Positions 33,901-46,100 of a stretch of 64,000 nt of DNA are shown one piece after another (within the stretch, counting starts at the first letter, position 1; each line of letters opens with the position of its first letter). Both the position numbers and the translations under genes were made by a program. This DNA is from Nematostella vectensis (lineage: Eukaryota > Cnidaria > Anthozoa > Actiniaria > Edwardsiidae), in NCBI RefSeq assembly GCF_932526225.1, contig NC_064036.1, positions 9,741,519-9,805,518 of the forward strand. The letters are read 5' to 3'. The notes below the pieces were generated by a model that worked only from the letters and a program-made list of their open reading frames with translations, had not been told where the DNA came from and did no database searches.

Positions 33901-34150
33901 CTTAATTCATTTGGTTGGTCCAATAAATAAATCTCAGTAAAGAGCAGGATCCTAGATCCCCCCAAAATACCTCGATCAGTCAAAAGGTGTTCAATGCTGG
34001 CTCCGCTTTTAGGCAGTGCCTAAATCTATATATTATTTTTCTGAATTTGGAACAAATATTTTGGGATCCATGGGTCCTTTCGGTCGTAGAACTGCCATTT
34101 CACAATCGCTATTTGCCGTTTGCACTGACAACGCTTTTCGAAATAGGTGT
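30985..34150. mobile_element. Family A MITE split by a 2.8-kb insertion
   Basis: The left half (30985-31174) matches 34654-34850, and the right half (about 34022-34150, from TTCTGAATTTGGAACAAATA on) matches the following part, 34860-34966. In that uninterrupted copy the two halves are continuous (ATTTATATTTGTCTGAATTT), so everything between them here was inserted later. The outer ends are ATACACCTATTTCAATAAAGG and its inverse (CGAAATAGGTGTATAC). Confidence 0.8.
31175..34007. mobile_element. 2.8-kb terminal-inverted-repeat element without a clear transposase
   Basis: The ends are AGCGGAGCCAGC (31175-31186) and GCTGGCTCCGCT (33996-34007), a perfect 12-bp inverted repeat. It sits inside a family A MITE, which fixes its borders. 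The interior is AT-rich. No transposase was recognised; the only notable open frame is a short one near 31229-31570. Two blocks (about 32400-32800 and about 33060-33490) are diverged direct copies sharing words such as TTGACTATTTTT/TCGACTATTTTT and TTTTTTAGGATTT. The flanks read TTTAT and TTTAG, so a 4-bp TTTA target duplication is possible but weak. The superfamily is unknown. Confidence 0.7.
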
Positions 34151-34209
34151 ATACCAATGAAGCACTGCGGGCTACGATACATTGATTTCCGAGTGCAACG
34201 TTATTTGAA

Positions 34210-34490
34210 ACAGGTGTACACTTATTTAAAAAAGTGTGCACTCCAAGATTCCACCCGTCGCAACCCGCAACGCTTTGTGGGTATCAAATAAATAAGCAAA
34301 AATAAGCAAAAAATAAAAGTCAATTAAATAAAAACAAATACAGATTGGAATATTCTTGTTTATGTAGTGGTTTACATTCACATTGCTTTCAAATACCAGA
34401 TTCATCCATTTATTTTACCCATGATCCATACTGCAGGCTACGATACATGAATTCTAAAGTGCAAACTTATTTGAAAAAGGTACAGTGTGT
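34210..34490. mobile_element. MITE-like element (family B), copy 2
   Basis: It starts near CACTTATTTAAAAAAGTGTG with CACTCCAAGATTCCACCCGT and ends with AAGTGCAAACTTATTTGAAA, the inverse of its start. It is a diverged copy of the element at 30778-30985. Confidence 0.55.
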
Positions 34491-34653
34491 ACATCGGCCG
34501 CGCCGCGACGTTGAGGTTTCCGTCGGACCTCCGGAAGTAAACTGGCGACAATGCGGCTTTAATTTGGGCGCACTTCACCAACTGACTAGTCTGGAAGCTT
34601 CTGCATAATCTATATGGCATAATTGACTGCAATGGTGCACGGAGGAACGATCG

Positions 34654-34966
34654 TATACACCTATTTCAATGAAGGTTGTCAGTACGAACGGCGTATGGTA
34701 ATTGCCTAATGGCAATTCTATGACCGAATGGCAGTTCTACGACCGAAAGGTGTTTATCGGTAGCAATTATTTGTAAAAATAAAGTTGATAAATAAACGCA
34801 AGCGACATCGAACCATATATTGATTATATTAAATGGATAGCCGTATGTTTCATTTATATTTGTCTGAATTTGGAACAAATATTTTGGGATCCATGGGTCC
34901 TTTCGGTCGTAGCACATTTGCCATTTGCACTGACAACATTTTTTTAAAATTGGTGTATGCGCGGAA
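34654..34966. mobile_element. Family A MITE, uninterrupted copy
   Basis: About 313 bp. The ends are ATACACCTATTTCAATGAAG GTTGTCAGT and its inverse, ACTGACAAC...AAATTGGTGTAT. It carries the family words CGACCGAAAGGTGTTTAT and GGATCCATGGGTCCTTTCGG. Non-coding. It serves as the reference for the split copy at 30985-34150. Confidence 0.75.
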
Positions 34967-36046
34967 GCAAGGCTGGGATTTTGTTTGCTCTTTGCTGTAG
35001 TGTTTACCTTTGTGAACTAACTCGGATCGTCCATAAGCAATAAGCCATTCCCATCGAGGATTATTTACCACACGGTGTGAACTTTTCACACTCACCTGTT
35101 GCTTCTGAAGCTCTGCTACTCCCTGACCATTAAAGTGAATTATATTCTTGACTGTGAACTTTGCAATAAATGATGATCGGAATGAACGGTGCCTCGCTAA
35201 AGTACCTTTGTTGATTCCGTAGACATGGTCATCAGAATCAGTACGGGCTAGATTTTCAACTTGTCGTCTTCGGACGGTCTTTGAAAACCATTGCTTCTAT
35301 CAGACAGGAGACCAGGAGACGTAATTAGGCAGTTTGTTATGCTTTGCTGCGTTGGGCGAGCTTTTTAAAGCACCATTCGAGTAATTGTTGCAGTGATTTG
35401 CATATCTGTTCAGATATCTGAAGGTGCTATCAATTATTCTGGCGACGTTTCCGCATGCTAGTACAATATGTACAAAGCTGACGTGTCCTAGGTACGACCC
35501 TATCACCGCTTTCACAATTATCCATATATTTTCTAGCCTGCTTCTAATTTTATATTCGATTTACTCCAGGAATGAAGTTTTGCCCAATGTGTGTATGGGA
35601 TTATTGTTATTCTCTGTTGAAATAAAAATAACCAAGAAAATGCTTAACATAATTGAATCGGAATGCCTGTGGTCTTTAGTGACACCGTTTAAAGTTGACT
35701 GGTAAGCAGTAATTCTTTAACGTTTATTTTATTTTTATTTTTCCCCATGCCCTCACTTTTTAGTTCATAGATAAAGTCAAAATAATAATAAGAGCTTTAA
35801 CTTTATTCCAATAAATACCAATATAAGTATAATAGGATAATATACAAAGTAGGATGGCTTTTATGCCTATCCTCTATTCATAATATTCAATTACATCATC
35901 ACAAAATTTCAGAACTAGGCTCGTAAAGGAGTCATCTGTTAAGCTCATAATATACAAGAAAAGGTCTATTGGCCTTAACAGTTTCAAAGAGTTACTGATT
36001 GCAAATAAAGGTGCTATTATTAAACTGATCTGAATTGTTCTTTGGG

Positions 36047-36047
36047 T

Positions 36048-36095
<48 letters not shown>

Positions 36096-36136
36096 TTTGT
36101 TTATTTCTTTATTTGTTTGTTTGTTTGTTTATTTGT

Positions 36137-36187
<51 letters not shown>

Positions 36188-36190
36188 TTA
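36047..36190. repeat. (TTTA)n tetranucleotide microsatellite
   Basis: About 140 bp of TTTA, interrupted in the middle by a TTTG-rich part. It is intergenic. Confidence 0.95.
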
Positions 36191-37392
36191 TAATGTTTTG
36201 TAATTAAAGTTGCAATGGCCATTTTTGTCAACCAAGTTCGTAGCGTAGATGAGCGGGATTGCGTTTTAAGTTATTATTTATTTATTTGTTATTTTACCAT
36301 CCCCTACGATATGAATGGCGAATCGCTATAATAATTAATAATACAACTATTGAAAATATTGATAACGCACATTTTCCCAACACACACAATCTTTATAAAA
36401 ACACGTGTAAATATGTATGGCCGGCATTAGCATACTTAGCATATCTCGTCGTATGCATATAATATGCTTTAATTTTAATACATTCAGAAATCATTTCTCC
36501 TGATTGCTAAAAGCAGACCTCAAAAGCAAAAAAAAAAAAAAAATGAGTACGAAATTTGTTTTTCCACTCTCGACTCCCAAGCAAATTTCTACCTTAAATG
36601 TTTCCTTGTACACGAAACTTGGGGTATTTGTAAGAGTCGTGACAGCTGAGTCAAAGTTTTCATCCTTTAAAAGGTTGCCAATAGTTGCAAATCGAGTGCC
36701 TTTCCCTAGAAACTTCCCTAGTTAATACTATTGAGATGCACGGAGGTGCTCTCTGCGGGAAGTGCGACTCATTCATTCATATCTTCGGGCAGTGAAAGGG
36801 AGAGAGCAGGTGAAAAAGGCCGACGTCTATCATGCTCAATAATTCAACGAATAAGAGCAAACCTAGCTTGTGCTGGTATTACCTCTGAATCGACCGTAAC
36901 CATCAACACATTGCAAAGTCATTATATGCTTTCCGTGCTTAAGCTTTCGCAAACTTTTCACATTTCATTATTGGACTGTTCAGAAGAAAGAGATCAATCA
37001 TTCTGTTAATTTGCAACTATCGGAGGATTTCTCAACTTTCAAGGTTAGTTTATTTATGTATTTTGCAGAGAGTTGACTATTTAATCTTGCGTCATTTTGA
37101 ATTTCTTATTCTTTGTTGCTTGGTAGAAGAACCACAACACAGTACACAACACTTTCAAACAACAGATTGCGTTATCTTGTTTTTCTAGACATAACTTCTC
37201 CGATTATTTCATCTTATCCAAAGGCAATCACAACGAAGTAAAAAACAGGAAAGGTAAGGATTGACTCATTTCACCAGATTTCATTAATTAATTGATAATT
37301 CACACCGGTTCTCAAGGCCTAATTTGGATGCGTTTTGTTTCCAGCGACTAGAGAAGAGGTCTTTTAATCTGAAAAGTTTGAAGTACTCCGGA

Positions 37393-40300
37393 ATGGATCC
37401 CCAGCTTGGAGGCGTTTGCCTTTTTAGCCTTACCGTTGTTCTACTGCTTAGCCAAGCACTGTCACAAGAAAGTAAGTCTTGCCCAAGCAAAAACTAACGT
37501 TTTTTGATCTAATACAACTTCGTCCCAAACTTCTAAATTATTTGTATAATAATCATCTTATTTGCCGTCTTTGCAAACACCCCAATCCAATGTGTTGTAG
37601 ATACACATCTTTTCTGTGAACATTTACTCTTGATTTTAACATTTACTGTTAGCTTCCAATAACTTATTAGAACTACCACGTTATATACTTGTTGGATTCT
37701 CGCGTGAATTTGTGCACGGATGCTTTTTTCAAAGCTTTTGGAGGATCGAAGTTTATCTTATGAAACAATTTTTTTACGCTTGCATGGTTTTTCTTGTACA
37801 TTAAAATGATTTTGTCACTACTAAGGGCTAAGACTTGATTTAATTAAGACTTGTGATTTATATTATCATTTTATAGACGAGGATGCATTTGCCGAATTGA
37901 TGAATAAAAATACCTTTTTTAGTTTCCTATGGTTATTTTTTATGGGTATTTTCTTTGAATCTTTGAAATGATGATACGAATATTCCTAGACGAGAAAGTC
38001 TGAAATCCCGGAAGCCATCTTTTCCAAGTTTCAATATAAGAATATACGCTGGTTTGTTTACTTTTTTTTTTAAGTTAACATAACCAAATTTGAATTTTTT
38101 TTTCTATTTTGCTGATGTGCGAGTTTCAAAGTAATTTATCTTAGCAGACATATCGATTCATATTTCCCTTTATAAAATATGCATACGGCATTGAAAGCAT
38201 TGAAAGCTGGCATAGCTCCATGCGTATCGTCCCTCACTACCGAAGACCTCGCTATTTACGACAGAAGTCACAGGTAGCCCAGTCTACCCTCTGCGCATTT
38301 TTCCTCTTCCCGTCGCCTCCCGCTATCATGCTCGAGGATCCAGCGTACTTTGCGGGCGCTCAAGACGCTGGATCCTTGAGCATGCCTGTATATAGAATAG
38401 TGTAGACGCTAAAACATTTGGACACTGGCAATTGGTGGCGGAATTGAGCAGCAGAAGAGGTTAAGACAATACATCGTCAAGTTACTGTTTTATTTTGAAG
38501 ACAGAATATTTATTTCAACAAGATTTACAATGCTCAATTCGTTTATACAAACTCTTTAATAGGCCTGAGCCTGGACTATCTGTGCGCAAGTTACCACATT
38601 TTGTTTTATTCTGGTATTTTTGACGATGGCTATATCATAGTCTAGAACATTCTTTCTGAAAGATCATTGAGATTAAACCGAGCTGATAGAAAACTGAGAG
38701 GAATGTTACTCCCCTATTTTTATATTTTTAAATATAATATTTTATTTTCCAATATTTTCAACATATTATATTTTGATATTGAAATCATTCTTTCAATAAC
38801 TCAGACTATCAAAAACAGCAAAATCGCCTTCTGACTTCCATCAAATGATGAAGTTTAATTGACTGAAGTCAATGATAAAAATCAGTCCATCAGTCCATGC
38901 TCATATAAATCCTGCTGTTTATTTATCAGAATAAAGAATTTCAGGACTATATTTCAATACGAAAAAAGCATCTAAATATGAACGTTTGTTTCGATAACAT
39001 TGTCAAAACAGGCCAAGAAAACAAAATATACAACTACACCTTTTGCTGTTCATTACCAGGGAATCTACATTAATTTGCGGCAATATACGATCAATAACGC
39101 GAATATACATTTATTTTCGTCATAAAGCACTCATTTGCGTGAACACAAATTTCGTTAGCGATATTTACATCGCCAGTAACATTCAATCGCAAAAATCGAC
39201 AGTCATTCGCGCCTTTCGTCATTCAAAGGCAAAAAATATACTTTCATCTGCGTTTTCATTCGACCATTAACAAAAAAAAGATAAACAATTAGGCGAATTG
39301 ACAGTCAACTGCGTGCAACACATATTTATTAACATCTTTATGACAAAGAGTGGGATTCAATAGCATTTATAGACAGTCATTCACGCGAATTTGATATACA
39401 TTACTGGGTTTATACAAGCATTTGCGCGTTCTTTACATTCAATAACGAAAAATCTATTTAAATAACGGTGAGTCATGTTAAAGTTCTACATAGAGCATTT
39501 CGCTGCACTTTACATTAGCCCTCGATCACCTCACCATTCAGACATCGTGGTAAATATGTTTGCATGAATCGGTACCACTGAGCGCATTTAGCAGGGGTAT
39601 AGTACCAATATTGCGCTGCAAAGCTTGCAAAAGCAAACGCGTACGGAAACCTCCCAATGCAAGGCCTTTCTCTAGCCGCACCCCTATCTCCCATCTGGGC
39701 TTGTACTTCTGGCCTTGAGATGTCAGCTTTTATAGCCGCTTTAAGAGAGCTTATTGCCTGCTCCACAATGTTCAAAAAGGGGCTGTAGGGTGGTAGCATT
39801 TTCAGCTCTGTATTGGGCCCGGGTACGGCAGGGTTGCGATGTGGTGGCGCTCCATCGTAAATAAATATCACCATCTCGTCCGGGTCGAGGTTAAGTCTAG
39901 CCTGCGTAAGAAAGTCGCTGAACCGCTGTGCGTTCATGCCACCAATAATTGCCGAGTGGAATACAAGACCATTGATTGGTGATATTGCCATTGTTACGGT
40001 AATGTTCCTCCCACGCTGCCCGCAGACCTGTCTATAGGCCCGCTCTCCTTGTCTTGCCCTCCCGTGACTTCTTGCGGCCCAGATATTGTAGCCGCATTCA
40101 TCCACAAAGACCGAATGATGCACGACACCACGGTTCATGAACCAGTTGCCGTAGTCTACTCTCTTCTGTAGAACGTCAGGTCTGTTCCTTTCCGCTTGGA
40201 GGAGCCTTGCCAGCTTTACACGGAACAACATTCCATCTAGCGTTCTCGCTACCGTGCGGTCGTGAATCCTTGGTTTCAAAGGCAGTCGCCTTCTTAGTTC

Positions 40301-43086
40301 TTGGTTGATACGGCTGAGAGTAAGAATGCAGTTGTCGTTGATGCTATCGTTTAGGCAGTCTCTCATCTCGTCATCTACTCTTACGTTATTTCTTCCACCT
40401 CGTGGTCTTTCTTCAATTCTCCCTTCTCGTATGTATCTAGCAACGATACCAAGGGCTGTGGAAGGGTTGATCCCCAATGTGTCCGCCACCAGGAGATAAT
40501 CTTCCTCTTCATCTTCGAATGACCGTATAATTCGCTCGCGGTGCTCATAAGGGATTCTATTTCTTGGAGGCATTGCAACGGTACTGAACAATGGCACGGA
40601 CTGTACAGTATTGCCTAACAGAAAAAAAAATGTACAATGTTGTCTACATTTATAACGTTATTTGTTTGGAAAGGGTTGCATAACCTTTTGTCAGAATGCG
40701 AAAGCTTTGGTTAATGAAAGCAAAGAACGTCTAAATGTTTGTATAATCGCACTAATTTATGTCATGTCCGTATAAATGGTTGTCTTTAAATTCAATTGAA
40801 TTCACTCTTTTTATTTGAGTTAACGCAAATGAGCGCTTTATGACAAAATGAATGTATATTCGCGTTATTTGTCGTAAATTGCCGCAAATGAATGTAGATT
40901 TCCTGGTAATGAACAGCAAAAGGTGTAACCATAGCAACGGGAAGGGCTAGCACATTCCCCGTACTGTGTCATGCGTGATAACTTCGTGATCATACCGTGG
41001 CGAAACAATGACAGCAAAGTAGCGTGAACGTTAATCTCTATGCGTGATATCACGTTTGATTGCTTCACGAATTTTCTCGTGTTGTGGCGTTATATTCCAT
41101 TTCGTTCTTTCAACCCCTCTAATACCATTCTAAGGGCGTAACGCTAGAACCCTGAAGCAGCCGCTGTGGGGCGATTATCACGCAACGCCCAAGCCCGTTA
41201 GATCGTTATTTCGAGATCTGATCCCAATACTTTGTCGCATATTTTCCCGACAAGTTTCCTCTAGTGTCTTATCTAACCTTGTGTGGTTTTTACCAGCGAG
41301 TATTTCGATCGAGCCGTCGATGACCATATCGCCTAACGCAACCAACTCAACAAACACAAATGAGACTGAGTCTGCGGTGTGGAGCTCAGCGGCAGCTGAG
41401 CCCAGTAGCAGCATTATAGTGCCCAGCGGTTGCCAACTGGTCACGTGGTGTTCGTGCACGAGTAGCCCAACTCCTTCACGTATGTATGAGTAGTTTTTAA
41501 ATGCTTATGGTATATACTCTGATATATAAAGTATAGGTCGTTACATACAGTCGTTACATCGTCCTATTTTGCACGATGTCAAAATACCATAACTCGCGGA
41601 GCTTCTTGGGTAGCACATAGGGAACAACTAAAACGGTATCGGAAAGCCCGGTGAATATTAGAGAATACAAATAAGAAAAAGACTACTAAACTATATATGC
41701 TATACTAATCTATATTTTGTAATTTATTTGATATTTAAAAAGCACTGCTGGCAAATTAAGCTCAACTTTTATTTTTCCCACAGTTTCGAATATCGGGAAC
41801 GCCACGGTGAATGCAACAGCTACATCAAATGCCACCGCTAATGCAAGTTCGACAGTGAATTTTAACGCTACCGATAACTCCAGCTTAGCACTGCATACCA
41901 TCAGTGCAAGCCCAGTGATGGCGACCATGAACCTGGACCCTTCTCCGTCCTTCAATGCCTTGCCTTCTGCGTCTGTTTCTGACTCTGCGTCCTGCTGTCG
42001 GCAGGTGGTGTGGTGTGGCGGTGAGTGCCGTGACTTGCCGTGACTCTTTATAATCATCGTTATGCACCAGTCAATTGACAGCCCGGCCCCCCGACCCCCG
42101 GGACATACCGGGGAGGTAACGCGGTCATGCGGGGGATTTAACACCTGTTTAACACCTGTAGTCCACCGGGAGGCAGGGAATTTAACAGAAGCCCTCAACT
42201 GGCCGGGAAAGGGGGCGGGGAATTAACGCAGAACTGGAAGTTGTGTCCCCGTTTTTTTTCGGGCGTATTCAAATTATATTTTTTCAACAAAGATACTTGC
42301 TTGCAAATCTAAATCTCTGACAGTAATGACTAAAGAAAAATATTGTTTCTATATGGATGTCTGTCGATTTTTAAATTTGGGGTAGCCTGTGCTGAAAATA
42401 CTAGAAATGGCCCGAAAGTTGGTGTAGCATGCACACGTTTTTTTTCTCGCCGAAGTTTCGTTCACTGAACATGGCAGCTCAAAAGGGTATGGCATTTTAT
42501 GGTGGGACATTATCGAAAAACACTGGGGCCATGTATCGGGGGTTTTATCAGCGTCACAGGCCCCGGTAGCCGGGAAAGTAACGCACATTTCACACCAGAT
42601 GAATGTTACTTTCCCCGCTATGTCCCGGGGGTCGGGGTGCCGTGGTTTCAATTGACGGTGCATTATTAACACCATCATCGTCATCACCATAATCTACGTC
42701 ACCATCTTCATCATCAACAGCTTAAATAATCAACTAAACTACAGCAGTTACCTACAAAGGGGGGGAGGGGAGGTGATGCTCAGCCCCACTCCTCCCTCCC
42801 CCCCCCCCCAAAAAAAAGAGGGTCACTTCCTATCGAGTTTCGGGTTCCTTACATTCTACTATAGAGAAAATGATACACGTAGAGTTCCAATCATAAGTAG
42901 CGTTTTAATCAACTCGATCTGAATTAAGGATTACACGATATTATAGCAAGATACACCACGTAACATCACATGATATCACGGGACTGCATTCCACAGTTAT
43001 CTGTGATTGGCATGGCATGTTTTTACAAAGATGTATTGAGACGAAAGTAACGCAATAGCTAATTAATCAAACACTACAATACCCCC

Positions 43087-43119
<33 letters not shown>

Positions 43120-46100
43120 CCCTCCGCTCTCAGTCAATCCTGGGTACGTGCCTGTGCAATTGCATTATCACCATCATCGGCATCATCGGAATCATTACCG
43201 ACTATCATGTTCATCTTCTTATCGTTAACCGCCATAATCTTTTTAAATTATCTTTCTTATCATCATTCAGGCTATCATTCATTTATCAATTCATCTTCTT
43301 CATAATAAACATCGCCTTACCATCATCATCTTAACAAAGGTCATTGTCATCTGCAGCAGCAAAATAAATAAGATTGTAGCGATAATTTTATTAGATAGCT
43401 ATAATTAAGTTAAGTAAAATCTTTTTGTGTCTGTTTATTTCCTTTAGGAAATGGATCTTCCATTGCCCGTAAGTATATTTTTATATATTTTAGTATTCAT
43501 TGCTAAAACTTATCAGGATAGCGTACATCACCATCACGTGACATGATCAAATGCGCTTCACAATGGAGTGACTACTACATCTATCGGAATCCTAACATCA
43601 GTCAATCTTGTTTTAAAACTGTCGTTTTTTTTAGCTCGCTCGGTCATTTCTTTATTAGGCATTACAAACCGTATTTGGGAATCCGCTTCAATCATTCTTT
43701 CGCTTTTTTATCGCTCTAGAGCTTTGTAAGGCTATAATTTGCACGTAAACTTGCAGGAATTCGTGTTTACTATGATTTTGCTGGCAGCCATCTTAGAGAT
43801 GGAGCCTAGTCCCTAACTATTTAGAACTTCACGCGCGCTCGCGACATCTATTGCTTGTTTTTTTTTTTCAAAAGTTGAGGATCGTGCGAATGCCTTTGAA
43901 TATACATGGTAATACTGATTTTGTGCAAGTGTCTTTCTCACGTTTTGGCTATGGAACACACTTTTTCCAAATTTGCTTTTTCAGGTAGCACAACACCATT
44001 AGAATCTGACAGCCTTGCAAGTAAGTTATAAAACAAATCGACCCCCCCCCCCCCCCGCCTCCGCCAATTCTGGGTACGCGCCTGCTATTTATACGCACCT
44101 TAACGTTTCTGTTCAATGTGCATTGCTTTTACTGCGATTTTCAGTAACCTGCGAGTTCTGCCTGCGAATCCAAGGGGACAAAATACATTACAACCCTCGT
44201 TGGTCAAAAGCCTTAATGAGCCAACATTAGGTCGGCTTTCACGACATCGCGCAATGCGTCGATCGAGTACAGATAAATGTGTCTGTTACTTTTTAAAAAC
44301 TTGATTGACGAAAGTGAGAACCGATTTAGGATTTTGCAAATTGATGGCAAGAGCTCTCGGAATGCTAAAAATCGCATTAGAAACCGTTTACTGTCTTTTT
44401 TTGCATTGGCTCATCTTCTCTTATCTTTCAATCTTTTTCTTAATACATATTCAATGTTATTTGGTTGCTTCGCAGTGAAAACTTCTATTGCATCAGATGC
44501 AGTCCTGGCTTCGGAGGCCTCTATTGTGCCCAGTTCCTCGCAAGCATCAATTGCCTCTTTAACGGATAATGCCTCGCTTGGCGTGAAAGCCTCTACAACC
44601 GAGAGTGTCTCGCTTGGCATAAGTGCCTCTACAACTGAAAGTGCCTCGCTTGGCGTGAAAGCCTCTACAACCGAGAGTGCCTCTCTTGGCATAAGTGCCT
44701 CTACAACCGAGAGTGTCTCGCTTGGCATAAGTGCCTCTACAACCGAGAGTGCCTCGCTTGAGATAAGTGCCTCTACAACCCAGAGTGTCTCGCTTGAGAT
44801 AAGTGCCTCTACAACCCAGAGTGCCTCGCTTGGCTTGAACGCCTCTGGAGTTGTTTATCCGGAATCCATTTCTGCATCACCTGCAGCCACTGTCCTTGCG
44901 GTCAGCAGTTATATTTGTAACCCAGACTGTCATGGTAGGTCGTGTCATGGTCATTGACGCATGCGTAGTCGGAATTTGTCCAGGAATTTGCACAAAAACT
45001 CCAAAAATAGCCCTGCACAATAGAAAAGTTTTACTTGTTGACTGCTTGTTTAGCCGATAGATAGCTTGCGTGGCTTGGTATTATTTGGGAGCGTAAAAGA
45101 CGTCAATCAACCCTTAATAAACCTATCGGATCTTATCAATACGTGTTATTCATTTTGTTTTGGATTGTGTTGCAGGCACCTGTGAAGGAGAGGCGCAACT
45201 TAACGAGTGCAATGTTTGCTATGGGGTAAGTCCTCATTCCTGTCATTCTTTCTCTTTTTTCACATTCCCACTTTCCAACTACCAGTCCTCAATTCCCTTC
45301 CCTTCCCTTTACTTATTTCTTTTCCTCATTCGATAAGGCGAATGATAATGTGCCAATGTACTGAGCCATTGACTTTAAAAACACCCAGGCGCCCAGGCGC
45401 ATACACAGGGGGTGCAGGGTGCGTGCACCCCCCCCCTTGGCGGCCAAAAAGAGGGTCATTTCTTATTAAGGAATCCTCAAATACTATGCTTATGATACTT
45501 ATGACTGTGCAAACCCCCCCTCCCCTTAGTACCAGCCTGACACCTGAGCTATCTCACCTCTGCTTCCTTTTTCTACATAAGACTTCGCTATTAACATTTC
45601 CATCTCATAATACAGGGCTTGACGGGGAAGTACAGTAATGATAGTAAGGATTGTAACGGCACGTGCCACGGGGCCGCAACCTTGGATAGCTGTGGCAACT
45701 GCACTGGGGGAACTACGGGCAAGACCGCTGGCTTTGCTAAGGATGCGTGTGGTAAGTCTACTCTTCCTACTCCTTTCTGTCATCCCTTTATTCGTTCCCC
45801 TTTATTATCTCTTCTTCCTTCTCCATCCTCGTCCCCCTTTATTCTCTCTTCTTCATTCTCCTCCTTCCTCTCCCTGTCCTCTTCTTATTCACCCACATCT
45901 ACCTTCTACTTGTTCCTCTCCTCCCTCTCTCACGCTCTTCCTTCCACCTCCCTCCTCCCCTTTTTCTTGTGCTCTTCTTTTCCCTCCACCTCTACCCATC
46001 TTCTATTCGTCCTTTCCCTCCCCTCCCCTCCCCTCCCCTCCCCTCCCCTCCCCTCCCCTCCCTCCACCTCTACCCCTCTTCTATTCGTCCTTCCCCTCCC

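Larger units (their letters stand above)
29952..37392. other. Gene-poor region with nested transposable elements
   Basis: No gene is supported between the C2 gene and the REJ-type gene. The region from about 30780 to 34970 is a stack of MITE-like copies and one larger insertion (listed separately). From 35000 on it is AT-rich unique sequence with a TTTA microsatellite. The part close to 37392 may hold the promoter and 5' UTR of the REJ-type gene. Confidence 0.6.

Noticed and set aside
36731..37009. 92-codon open frame just upstream of the REJ-type gene
   Set aside because: No signal peptide, domain or splice link to 37393 is visible; it may be part of a 5' UTR, but there is no support for translation.
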